From Catenaria anguillulae PL171 (lineage: Eukaryota; Blastocladiomycota; Blastocladiomycetes; Blastocladiales; Catenariaceae), in assembly GCA_002102555.1 (NCBI GenBank), contig MCFL01000012.1:1-64000 (forward strand): a stretch of DNA of 64,000 bases, read 5' to 3'. The translations under genes were made by a program, and so were the position numbers. Of this stretch, positions 1 through 9,111 are shown one piece after another (within the stretch, counting starts at the first letter, position 1; each line of letters starts with the position of its first letter). The notes under the pieces were generated by a model. That model had not been told where the DNA came from. It did not search any database and saw only the letters and a program-made list of their open reading frames with translations.

Positions 1-715
1 GAGACTGCGACTTTTTCAACCCCTTCCACATGCGCTTGAACACGGGGTCGTCTTTACTTGAAGATTCCTTGGCGACTGGCTGTGGGGGAAGGAAATCTTC
101 GGGTCCCGTTTTGGACAAAAAGTCAGCGAGTTCCTTGAGTGATGAAGACGTTGCACGGGTTGGGCGAGAAGGGCGGTCGTATAGGAGCAAGTCGTCGTCG
201 TCGAGGGTATTCGAAGTATTCCCTGTTGACTCGGATGATTGAAGAGGAAGACGAATGTGGTGGCGACATGACTGCAGAGCGAGTGGACCGAGCAGTTGGG
301 GTGCGGTAATGATGGATAGAACTGCTTCCAGAAAGGGCTGTGTTGTTTGCGGCTGTAAATTGCGACGCCAGGTCGTCGTCGTCGGAAGAAATGTCGCCAA
401 CGGAAATGCCAGATGAGTTTGTGAGTGAACGTTGGTGAGTGCCTGCGGGCCCACCGATTGTGTGGTCAGAAAGGTAGCCAGCGTCAGAAGCAGCTGCAGA
501 TGACGGCGTCGATGAGGATGGTGGGAAGCCAGTGGTGCCCGTGAGTGGAACGGGAAAGGCAGCGTTTGTTGGCAGCGGGGCGGGTGACTTTGATGGGAGC
601 GGATTTGGGCCGCCTTGTTGTGTGGAGGTTGAAAGGCGAGGGGCTGTTGCGGTTGCGTTTGCAATGAGTGTTGGTGGGATTGGCCATTGGAGGCCTGGGC
701 AGCCGTGGTCATCAT
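1..715 (-). CDS. Hypothetical low-complexity protein, 3' end cut by window edge
   Basis: The minus strand stays open in one frame from an ATG-ATG pair near 715 to the window edge. The edge-proximal part reads as Ser/Asp-rich protein ending in LADFLSKTGPEDF followed by a basic stretch. That short LADFL..TGPEDF-like motif is one I associate with the tails of fungal regulatory proteins, but I cannot assign a function. Between about 560 and 240 the neighbouring frame has much better composition (Ser/Thr/Pro-rich, with an SSDDDDL acidic patch). The true protein may therefore need two frame changes, as in many genes of this window. Coding-like stretches upstream (about 1000-1390, minus strand) could be earlier exons, but I cannot join them with confidence. 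Confidence 0.45.
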   Translation of the reverse strand, partial: MMTTAAQASNGQSHQHSLQTQPQQPLAFQPPHNKAAQIRSHQSHPPRCQQTLPFPFHSRAPLASHHPHRRRHLQLLLTLATFLTTQSVGPQALTNVHSQTHLAFPLATFLPTTTTWRRNLQPQTTQPFLEAVLSIITAPQLLGPLALQSCRHHIRLPLQSSESTGNTSNTLDDDDLLLYDRPSRPTRATSSSLKELADFLSKTGPEDFLPPQPVAKESSSKDDPVFKRMWKGLKKSQS

Positions 716-2419
716 GGCGCAGGACTCGTGCTTGAGCTTGTGCTTGTGATGCCTGAATGGCTTTCGATATCTTCAGCTGGCTGCACGTAGCCGTTGAGTG
801 TGGCCGTGAACAAGGGCCGGCTGGTGTCGTGGCCCAGCGAACAAACAAACACGCCACAAGGCACGACACGAGCCGCCGTCCAAGCAAAATCGAGCGTGGG
901 TCGTCCAGCCTTGACCCTGAATCGAGGACAAGCCGAGGTATGCTGTGAGCGTTGAGGAGGTCGCGCATGCATGCGTGAGGAGGATATGGGCAGGGCATTT
1001 CCACGTACCTTGTTTCGTTGCGCCCGTTCGGCACACGAGAGTACTGCGACCCGTCTCCGAGCGACGTTAACAGTTTTTTTCTGACGGCGGCGTAGGTTCC
1101 AGACGCCGAGCCGTTGGGATGGAGGTAAAGGAGAACAAAGAGCGTTGTCGTCGGCGGCGGCGACGGCGGTTGGCGATCCAAAAGAAACCGTGACGGCCGG
1201 CTGGCTCACGGCGCTTCACTAAGCGGCCGTCTGAAGAGTAGTAGTATGTACGGGACAAGGTCGGCTGGGCGGCAGCACCGCCAACGTGCAGCGTCTTCGG
1301 TTTTGGTTGAGTGATAAGAGCCGGAGTCGATACGAGCGGCCGTTCAGGCTTGCGGCAGGCGTTGCATTGAGATTGGGCGGCTATCACCTTGAAGTGAGCG
1401 GGAAGCGATCAAGGATTTCATTCGTTCAATCATGTAAAGACAAAATGTATAACGATTTCATGGCAGTCGTCGGTCCGATTCCGTCAAGTTGCTGCCAGTG
1501 GTTGTTGGTCGTCGGTTGGATCGATCCAGATGCCGGAAGTGGGCCACACAACAAGGCCCCACCAACCTCAGCCGGTGAAGAGAGACGTTGCACGCACACG
1601 CACAGAGAGCACAGACAAGGATGGGACAGACGAACGCGCGCCAGAGTCAAGTGAAGCTACGCACCTTTCCGGGATTGTCTTGTAGCGAAGTAAATGCACC
1701 GACTGGAAGAATTCACAGCAAGCTGGTACGGTGCATGACCACCAGACTCAAGACCGTTCGTGCCGGGCTGCCGTTTTTCTTCTCTCGTCGGCCACCCGCT
1801 CATGCGCGAGAACTCACTCCTGCAGCGCCAAGAGTACGGCCGCCACGGCGCAGCTCAGAGAAATCCAAGGGCCAGCTCATCTTTCATGGAATCGCCATCC
1901 AAGTCGAATGTGGGATTGCCAGGTCACACGTCGCAGCGATGTGCATCATCGACGACCTGCCCGTCGGCCAACCGCTGCTAAGTTTGCGGTGAACGCAGCT
2001 TGGGGTGGTCAACGCTGATGAGTGCTGACTCGTCATCTTTGGTGCATATGACGATACGTATACTGTGCGAGTTAGAGCACCATTCCCGGAAGGTGCCTGG
2101 TCTTTTTGGTCAGCAGCCGTGCCAGAGCCATATCCCAAGTTCACGAATTTGTATGCTGTGGGGTAATGAAATGCCTCACTCGCCCGTTTCGGAGCGCGCT
2201 GACTGCCGAGCTATCACATCGCCCGAGGCAAGCGATTGCCTGCTGCCGCCGTCACCAATGAGCGTGGCGAGGTTGGTCTGAATGTGTGTATCACGGCACC
2301 AATACAGAACATGGATGGGAAGAGAGGCAGCGAGGAAAACTGGCAAGAGCAGCAAACAAACGTCGAGGGAGGGAAAAAAAATGAACCGAAAACTGAAAAC
2401 AACCTGCTTAAATCTACAT
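716..2419. other. Intergenic or unresolved upstream region
   Basis: No convincing gene. Short open frames occur on both strands with poor composition and no recognisable domain. Minus-strand stretches around 1000-1390 could be 5' exons or a leader of the truncated gene to the left. The right end is the 3' flank of eIF1A. Confidence 0.4.
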
Positions 2420-3070
2420 TCACAATTCGGAATCATCGCCTGTTAGCACCCGCAATCCTTGCTCCACCCTGGGAAAGTTACAGGAAATAGAAAGACATAC
2501 CTCATCCACATCAAACTCGAAATCAATCTCGTCACCCTCTTCTTGATCGCCCGTCTCGTTGATCTGGGTGTTGTCGGGCAACTCACCGTACGTCTTCAAG
2601 TTGCGTGCCTCATCGGCAGAGTACTTGAGAATCACATCGCACTTTTCGTCTTGGAAGTCACGCAGACCAACGAGCACAATGTCGCCCACGTTGATCCACA
2701 CCTTCTTGCGCATCTTGCCGCGAATGGTGCCAAGGCGCTTTTCGCCATCAAAGCATTGGAGCTCGATGCGGGCGTTGCCCAGCATCTTGAGGACTTGGGC
2801 GTACTCTGGATCACGGGGGGGTTGCGGTACAGCATCGTTGTGGTCAGTCAGATGACTCTCATGGAGCGGGTTGGGTTGAGCGAACGGAAAAAGTGGCAAG
2901 ATGACCGTCGCCATGCAAACGGCACTGGGTGGAAGGAACTCGTGCAAGGCAAAGCAAAAGCCAAGGATACCTTGGCCATCCTCCTTGAAGATCAACTCGC
3001 GCTTGACGCCATCGGCCTCGTTCTTTCCCCTCCGGCGGGTCTTGCCACCCTTACCCTTGTTCTTCGGCAT
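2420..3070 (-). CDS. TIF11: Translation initiation factor eIF1A
   Basis: eIF1A binds the ribosomal A site and promotes scanning and start-codon selection with eIF1 and eIF2. Exon 1 (3070-2971) encodes the basic N-terminus beginning [18 protein letters not shown] and ends in a phase-1 GT donor after KEDGQ. Exon 2 starts at 2805 and gives the OB (S1-like) fold with [27 protein letters not shown] and [18 protein letters not shown], then the acidic [11 protein letters not shown] tail. Exons 1 and 2 give exactly 135 codons, close to the usual length of about 145. The 3' end is uncertain. A GTATGT after codon 135 could open an intron of only 32 bases ending in CCCAG (stop then near 2433). If it is not spliced, the frame runs to a stop at 2420, ending TGDDSEL. 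Identity is certain; only the last residues are in doubt. Confidence 0.93.
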   Translation of the reverse strand: MPKNKGKGGKTRRRGKNEADGVKRELIFKEDGQGILGFCFALHEFLPPSAVCMATVILPLFPFAQPNPLHESHLTDHNDAVPQPPRDPEYAQVLKMLGNARIELQCFDGEKRLGTIRGKMRKKVWINVGDIVLVGLRDFQDEKCDVILKYSADEARNLKTYGELPDNTQINETGDQEEGDEIDFEFDVDEVCLSISCNFPRVEQGLRVLTGDDSEL

Positions 3071-3557
3071 GATTGGACAGAAAAGCGGCGGCGAGTATCG
3101 GATTTACCAATCAACAGATGGGTAAATGCGACACTTTTTGGGGGGTATGTTGCGGTGGAAATCGAAGTTCAATAGAGATCGATTTCGGACTGGACGGCGT
3201 CGACGGTGGAAAGCGGCGGCGGGCGTCGTGGGTTTGCTTGAAGTAATTCGTAGCAGCGTTACGTAGCAAATACTGAGTCTTCAGCAGTTGTCTTTGGTTG
3301 ATACGTGCTGGAGTTTGTCGTCCAGAATGCGGACCGGCGCAAGCCACGCGGGCATCAACTCGGACTTGCGGACTTGCGCAGTTGAGTCAACACACGATCA
3401 TCACGTGAACGGTAACTGCTTGACAGGTCGGCCGATCGCTTGCTGCTTGACGATGATTCGCTCCAAGCACCGGCAAGAAATGAAGCAAAATGTGGGAATA
3501 CATGCAGAAAAGGCTAAGGGCCAATAAGCAAAGTACAAACTCAACGACCGCAAAACT
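3071..3557. other. Intergenic: eIF1A promoter side and eIF2B alpha 3' flank
   Basis: Both flanking genes are on the minus strand, so this interval holds the eIF1A promoter and 5' leader and the eIF2B alpha 3' end lies at its left-hand border. I see no gene, RNA or clear motif in it. Confidence 0.5.
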
Positions 3558-4667
3558 CTACAAAAACACCTTGATCAGCTCATCCGACACGGCCGACGGT
3601 GCCAACACGCCCTTGTCGGTAAACAAGAGCGTAATGTACTTTGGCGGCGTGTAATCCAGCGTGGGATTACTCTTTTGCATCTCGAGCACAATGTCATTTC
3701 TGGCAGCCAACACACCCACATCTGTGACCTCGCCGCGTGGCGACACGGGTGCGGACGGGGCCATTGCGGCCACCCCACGGTGTTCGGCCGCGGCCTCGTC
3801 CAAGTCTGCGGCCACAGGCGCATCGGCAAGAATGCCCACGTTCTTTTCAATGCCCAAGTCGTACTGGTCCAAAGGAAACAGGCGCACAAACTTGTACGAC
3901 TCGGCCACAGCGTACACGGGCACCTTCTTTTCCTTTGCAACCATGGCCACTTGATAAGTGCCAATGTGGTTGATGATACCACCCGTTTCCACCACGCCCT
4001 CAGCACCCACAAGCACAAGATCCACCTTGGACAAGATGTATGCGACGGCAGAATCGAGAATCAAGTGAGCGGGAATGCCACGCTTGCGCAAGGATTCCAC
4101 GGCACGCACGCCGCTGTCGGTTGGCCTGCTCTCGGTCACATACACGGTGAAGCGCTTGTTGTCTGCGGCTGCACGTTGGAGGACACGCATGACGACGCGC
4201 GAGTACGAGTGAATGAGAATGACTGCATCGTCTTGAATAAACGGGTTGCCCACGGTGGCAATCTTGTCGCGAAACGAATCGACCGAGCGCACAAAATCGT
4301 GGCCGCGCGTGACGAGCAGCTGCTTTGTGCGCTCAAAGTTGTGTTCCTTGGTGAATGTCTTCATGGCGAATTGGTTGAACAAGGTGCACCCGGCCGAGGC
4401 CGCAATGGCGTGCTTGTGGTCGGATTGCAGGCGGCCGACGGCGTTGGACAGCAGCGTGTGCAGCTCGTTGAAGGTGGTGGCGGACGAGTGCGTGACGAGG
4501 TGGACGAGGGCCTTGATGGCGGCGATCGGTGGCGTCATGTCGGCCGACGACGACAGCACTTGTTCAAAGTGGGCCAGCACATCGAGTGGGGCAGAGGGCC
4601 GGGTGGGCGAGGCAGATGTGGACCGCGAGCGGGACTGGGAGCAGGAGCGGGAGGGAGACCGGGCCAT
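3558..4667 (-). CDS. GCN3: Translation initiation factor eIF2B, alpha subunit
   Basis: Regulatory subunit of the decameric eIF2B guanine nucleotide exchange factor, which recycles eIF2-GDP and senses phospho-eIF2 alpha. It is a single uninterrupted exon of 369 residues with the Rossmann-like eIF2B alpha/beta/delta domain: FTVYVTESRPTDSGVR, GIPAHLILDSAVAYILSKVD, LVLVGAEGVVETGGIINHIG and TYQVAMVAKEKKVPVYAVAE are all present. The C-terminus LLFTDKGVLAPSAVSDELI is the classic alpha-subunit ending. Family members are usually about 305 residues. The extra length is a Ser/Arg-rich N-terminal extension (first 25 residues) and an Ala-rich insertion of about 45-50 residues between FVRLFPLDQYDLG and LDYTPPKYI. 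No frame change is needed. Confidence 0.95.
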   Translation of the reverse strand: MARSPSRSCSQSRSRSTSASPTRPSAPLDVLAHFEQVLSSSADMTPPIAAIKALVHLVTHSSATTFNELHTLLSNAVGRLQSDHKHAIAASAGCTLFNQFAMKTFTKEHNFERTKQLLVTRGHDFVRSVDSFRDKIATVGNPFIQDDAVILIHSYSRVVMRVLQRAAADNKRFTVYVTESRPTDSGVRAVESLRKRGIPAHLILDSAVAYILSKVDLVLVGAEGVVETGGIINHIGTYQVAMVAKEKKVPVYAVAESYKFVRLFPLDQYDLGIEKNVGILADAPVAADLDEAAAEHRGVAAMAPSAPVSPRGEVTDVGVLAARNDIVLEMQKSNPTLDYTPPKYITLLFTDKGVLAPSAVSDELIKVFL

Positions 4668-4995
4668 TTGGGGGCAATTGATGGATTGAGGGGCGAGATG
4701 TGCTTGGGGAATACTATGTGCGTGATGTCAGTGCATGGTACGGTAGCATGTACATAGCAGACGTTGACGGATCACTGATTTCATTGGATATAAAGGAAAC
4801 TGAGCAACAACTGAGCGCTGACCATCGTCAAGAGGCTGTCGATCCAACTCTCAGTCACACTGAACCGATTGGTTTGTCTCGCACGCACGCGCGGACCGTG
4901 CTTCTTCAGGGTGAAAGAAAACTTGACTCCCGATGCAAAAACTTATGCATGAATGCAATTAATGTACTGAAAGCAAGACAAGACCAAGATCAAGC
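4668..4995. other. Divergent intergenic region
   Basis: Lies between the starts of eIF2B alpha (minus) and the histone-fold gene (plus), so it should hold both promoters. A TATA-like GGATATAAAGG is seen on the plus strand near 4786-4796, about 200 bases upstream of the plus-strand ATG. This is too far for a confident TATA call. Confidence 0.35.
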
Positions 4996-5511
4996 ATGGA
5001 TCCCCAAGAATCAACCAGCGCCGCCGGTACCGACGCCGACGCACCTGCAGACCTCACTTCGACCATCTTCCCCGTCTCGCGCATCCGCAAGATTGTCAAG
5101 GAGGACCCCGACGTACACAATGTGTCGCAAGAGGGCATCTTCTTGATGACAAAGGCCGCTGTACGAGCAATCCACCTCTGCTCCTCTGGATGCGTGCCGT
5201 ATTGCCTGTCCATTCACCTCGTATACCGGCACTTCTTGCACGCTTGCACGTTTGTGTACAGGAAATGTTTCTCGAAAAGCTCGTATGGGCCGCGTCCGAG
5301 TCGGCTGACGCCGACAAGCGCAAATTGTACAGTACAAGGATCTGGTTCGGGCATCGCATTCCGTGGACGAGTTTTTCTTCCTTGAAGGTGTGTGTGCTCT
5401 TGTATCTTGGGGAACAGATCCGATGTGTCGACTGACTTTGCTGGCTGCTCCCCGGCATCCGCAGACATTCTCCCGAGGCTCCAAAGTATATTCCGCCGTC
5501 CAACTCGAATA
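4996..5511 (+). CDS. CBF/NF-Y-type histone-fold protein (CHRAC/DPB3-like), with frame changes
   Basis: Exon 1 encodes MDPQESTSAAGTDADAP followed by FPVSRIRKIVKEDPDVHNVS and QEGIFLMTKAA, the first two helices of a CBF/NF-YC-like histone fold. A GT-AG intron (5161 to about 5261) joins to EMFLEKLVWAASE. The next conserved piece, QYKDLVRASHSVDEFFFLE, lies in another frame and needs one extra base near 5322. After a second intron (about 5390-5460) comes DILPR, matching the FLxDILPKK element of CHRAC1 and Dpb3-like subunits. The frame is disturbed once more there, so the true C-terminus is unknown. Small size and a DILP-type ending favour a pol epsilon/chromatin accessibility subunit over NF-YC. 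DNA binding as a heterodimer with an NF-YB-type partner is inferred from the family. Confidence 0.7.
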
Positions 5512-5559
5512 AAACAATGCCAGCTCGGGCTGACGTTTATTCTCACATACTCTGCCCTT

Positions 5560-6679
5560 GTTTCACGGCACCGGCCTATGGTGGAGACGGTAGCCCAACT
5601 CTTCCATAGATGAGCCCCAGCACCGATTGCGCCTGTGACAGTCCGGTTCCTTCATTGAGAACTGGGGCAAGAACGTAAACGGGGAGCAGTTACCAATTTG
5701 CTGACAGCCATCCGGCCAAATGTGAGCGTCTTCGAGCAAACTGCAGGCATCCAATTACGCCTGTATTTCGGGCGTGCATTCGTTTTTGGCGGATCGCAAC
5801 GACAACCACGACCGGCTGTGGGTGTGCCTGACCAAGGCTCAGCTGCGCAAGTCGCCGGTCGATTCCGACTGGATGGTCGCGCCATGCTTGTGGCGTATCG
5901 CCGCAACCATTTTCGCAGCATACAAGTGCTTGCAGTTTACACTCGACCAAGTGTACGACCTCGTCCGGACGTACCCCTACTTCGAGTAGCTCTTGGAAGA
6001 GATTTGTGCACGGGAACCCTCAAGGCTATGCTCGACATTGCCGGGGGCGCGAGGCGCTTTGACCCGCCATTTTTCCCTTCAGCCATCGCCCACCCGGCCA
6101 ATGACATCGGAACCATGATCTCGTTGTTTCTTTGGTAATGTACCCCCGCGCCCACCTTGACCTCGTACCTGCTTCCTGGCCATGCTCCTCGAGGCATTCA
6201 ACGCACGTGGGCGGTCCGACCTTGTCGCCATCTTCATGCAACTCTACCTGTTCGACTGACAAGAGCACCCCGGGCCGGGCCATACGTTGAGCCATCTGCC
6301 CAGCTACCCACAACCCAATATCCAGTTTCCCACGCGTGTCGACTATCTGATGTCCGCGCTGGACGCGCACTTTTCATCCACCACACAACCTCGTCCGGCA
6401 AACAACTCGCCATTTCCGGAGCATGCTTGCACACTGACGCTTTATTCCCAACATGCTCTCGTGGCCAAGCGAGGTGACGAGCGTCCGTTCGAGCGGACCA
6501 CTATGTACCGCGACCGCCCAGATCACGTTGTCGACGAGGAGGGGTGAGCAGTGTACAGCAAGTCTGCGCATGTGGATGGTCCCTCCTTGTTGGGTGGTAG
6601 CGGCGGCGGTGGGTTCGTTGGGTCGATTAAAGCAGTTGTTGACACAGTGGGCGGCATGTCTGCACACATGACAGGTTGA
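5560..6679 (+). pseudogene. Broken coding region of unknown product
   Basis: Coding-like protein runs on the plus strand but in a changing frame. About 5697-5760 reads LLTAIRPNVSVFEQTAGIQ. 5774-5989 reads DSDWMVAPCLWRIAATIF then YDLVRTYPYFE to a stop, followed by LLEEICAR. 6016-6138 reads RRFDPPFFPSAIAHPANDI. 6180-6260 reads LLEAFNARGRSDLVAIFMQL. 6500-6545 reads MYRDRPDHVVDEEG. 6560-6679 gives a plausible tail ending VDTVGGMSAHMTG and a stop. No domain is recognised. Given the frame errors in neighbouring housekeeping genes, this may be a real gene with many missing bases. True decay is the alternative. Confidence 0.4.
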
Positions 6680-7365
6680 CTTGGCGCGGGTTTATGTTCA
6701 CAAAGAAATGTATTGTATTGTGTAGAACAGCTCTTTTTACACATTCTTTCCCTCTCGAACCAGTTTGGGCTGTCTTGAATTGCAATTCTACAGTCAGTCA
6801 AGAATCATTGGGCACCATTGGGACCTTGGTCACTGACGCACTGGCGACAACATCCTCCTCCATATTGACCGTTGCTGAGCTTCTCGGCTTCAGTTGTACC
6901 GTCAACCATGGTCCAGCAGGTTCGCATACAATGGCCGTGGATACATGGGGCAAGGCCACAATGTCGGTGAAACACGACGGCCAGGAATGCTGGAATCTGT
7001 CCGCTTCAGGATTCGCAAACAAGAAGGGTACACATGGGCACATTGAATGTGTAGAATACGCGCACACTTGCCTAAGATGGCACTCTAAGCGATCCACAAA
7101 GCAATCGGTCTTTCCTGTTGAGCGATGGGCTGCCAGTGGGCTCCGTCGAGTCCAACTTTTCGCGGCCGGGATGCTATACCGACCTAATTCTTGATGCGGA
7201 GCAATTCGAGGTTCGTTGGCTGTTGTTGTTGAAGCTGAATACTTCTTGGAGAGCAAATTCCCGAGGTGGTGATACTCTTGACTTTTTAGGATAAGAATGT
7301 ATTATTGGTAGTTTTACACCCTTGAATTGTTACACTGCATACATTTGCATGGAAGAAAGTTGCAA

Positions 7366-7435
7366 TACCGTAGATGGCACGATATAGTGGCCACTGTAAA
7401 TCTTCCGTGGCCACTATATCGTGCCATCTACGGTA
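7366..7435. repeat. Perfect 29-bp inverted repeat with 12-base loop
   Basis: Arms 7366-7394 and 7407-7435 are exact reverse complements over 29 bases, separated by TGTAAATCTTCC. The arm begins TACCGTAGATGGCACG, and the inner end carries the 8-base palindrome GTGGCCAC. The symmetry stops abruptly on both sides. It would extrude as a long hairpin or cruciform. The right arm runs straight into the first unit of the adjacent 21-bp array. Confidence 0.93.
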
Positions 7436-7545
7436 CCCGCCGTGTCCTGTGTCCAAAAAGTTGCCCGCCGAGTCCAAAATCGTACCCGCCCAATGCCATT
7501 TGTTACCCGCCAAAAAACATATCGTACCCGCCGAAAAACTCCAGC
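7434..7545 (+). repeat. Tandem array of TACCCGCC units with 21-bp period
   Basis: The octamer T(A/G)CCCGCC starts at 7434, 7462, 7483, 7504 and 7525. The last four are spaced exactly 21 bases apart; the first interval is 28. The 13 bases after each octamer are variable and A-rich. The octamer is on the same face of the helix at every repeat (21 bases is two turns), which suits a protein-binding array. Read as protein on the plus strand it is a degenerate YPPKNIS heptapeptide repeat, but no gene around it supports translation. It is not a CRISPR array: the repeats are too short and the spacers are not discrete. Confidence 0.85.
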
Positions 7546-7623
7546 CCATTGATACAAAGGTGCCTGGGACTTTTCGTTTTCGGCATGAGCAAATTTGGCT
7601 CGTCGCAAGGCTTACAGTGATTT

Positions 7624-7782
7624 GGACGAGCGAACCATTCGGCCATCAAGCAGGTTGCCGAGTGTGCGAATGAACTCGGCATGACCAACATCCGCACTGC
7701 TTGTGTCTGGGAGGGTCTTGAAGCGATCCGGCGCGTTCGGAGCGAAGGCATGGAGGCTCTTGTGTTGGCATGGAGCGAGTAA
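7624..7782 (+). pseudogene. Coding remnant of 52 codons
   Basis: Between an in-frame stop at 7618-7620 and a stop at 7780-7782 the plus strand reads well-composed protein, including SAIKQVAECANELGMTNIRT and EGLEAIRRVRSEGMEAL. Helix-like charge pattern and codon choice look genuinely coding, unlike the surroundings. The terminal GAGTAAG overlaps a possible splice donor, with TTTTGCAG about 45 bases on, but the next exon meets a stop quickly. The parent family is not recognised. Confidence 0.4.
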
Positions 7783-9111
7783 GGACGTAATCGCTTGGAG
7801 CGAATCACCATATATTTTGCAGATACCATTAGCGGCGCGTCTTGACGGTTTTGTTTCGGGCAGCTCGGGCGGTGCAGTCAGCTGACGTCTTCGACGGCGG
7901 ATTTGAAGCAACGGGCGCGGGTCAATTGCAAGCGATCAACGAAAATCTTTGATTCAAGAGGCAACATGTGGCTGCCGAAGAAAGCGAGTGATCATGGTTG
8001 ATGAAGTGGACGCGGAACCCAGTCGTCTGTCCAGTTGACTTGGCGGTTTGCTTTGGGCTGAGTGGGTCGTGCTGTCTTTCGACAAGACAATAGAAAGGGG
8101 CGTGGCGTTCAGGCCGGGCGGATGTAATGCACGGAGTAGCAGACTCTGAAGGGAAGGTATCAATTGATGGGTTGGAAAGTGGTTTGAAAATGGGCGAGTG
8201 GCACAAATCATCATTAGCAGTCACGGTGACGCGTCTGCGACAGGGGCGGTTCGACTGTACTACTGGCCAAATCGTCAACACTTTGGCCAGTCCTTACCCA
8301 TGGCCATTCGCACATCGACGCCAGCGGATTGAAAAGCTGGGCGCACGCATTCGGAGTGGATGCTTCCACTGATGGCAAAACACGCAGCACTTGTTTCAGG
8401 CACATTTGGTTGTGGCAGATCGGAAATGCTTGATTCCGACTGGTGTGATTTGGCGCTTGTTTACAAAACCTGGCAAGGATGTGTCCCAATCATTCGCCCC
8501 ATTTTTCGGACGTCCTGATACTCTCGTTGGCATTTACAGAGTCTCAGTTGAGGTGTTGGCTGAGTTTCAATTCGATAGCCTTCGGCCGCCATCATTATGT
8601 AGCAACTTCCATGGGTCGACTCGGGTGCGCACTTTTCGACCAGATAACCGCCCACATTGACCCCGTGCTGGTATGGGATCTATTTTGTTGCACACCCCTT
8701 GACTAGCAGGAGACGAATCGTTCCTACGTAGCACCAGACACCTCTACATCCTTGCGACGGATGATTGCACGGTGAGAGGACACCATTTGCTTTCATCGTA
8801 CATGCGTTGGATGTTTTCCAGTCCCAAACAGATTGGATTGATTGATTGTGTGTCTTCAGCTCTCGCTGTGCGAAGACCGCAGAGTGAATGTGAGCGGAGG
8901 ACTTCGTTCGGACGTCAGATCGACGAAAGCGCCAACACACTCCAGATCCACAAACTCCATCCCGCCTTGTCTCGCCTACCACTGGCCACTCAGTGCGGCT
9001 CTCTCAGCACCACATGAAAGGTCTGATCCACTCTATGCATTATTGTCCGAATCGCCATCGACAGCTCTGACCCTGATCCACCCAACCAAGCCACTTTCGT
9101 CAAACCACAAC

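Larger units (their letters stand above)
6680..9111. other. Gene-poor region with coding-like remnants and a repeat structure
   Basis: No intact gene over 2.4 kb. Open frames on both strands are short and of poor composition. Coding-like scraps appear on the plus strand: YTDLILDAEQFEVRW around 7175-7215, a cleaner 52-codon fragment at 7624-7782, and HIDASGLKSWAHAFGV around 8310-8360. The region also contains the inverted repeat and 21-bp array annotated separately. It could be an old transposon or a decayed gene tract; no transposase or reverse transcriptase signature is visible. Confidence 0.4.

Noticed and set aside
123-1181. Long 352-codon minus-strand frame taken as one protein
   Set aside because: The upper half (1181-740) has non-coding composition, and the conserved C-terminal motif lies in a different frame; only the part below 715 is kept as a gene.
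3675-4757. 360-codon open frame on the plus strand opposite eIF2B alpha
   Set aside because: It is an antisense shadow of a strongly conserved gene; its composition (His/Val/Gly-rich, no domain) follows from GC-rich third positions.
6798-7256. 152-codon minus-strand frame
   Set aside because: Mixed composition with frequent Cys/His/Trp and rare codon pattern, no domain; plus-strand scraps in the same place look more coding.
7434-7560. CRISPR-like array
   Set aside because: Repeats of 8 bases with 13-base spacers, in a eukaryotic genome without cas genes, do not meet the structure of a CRISPR array.
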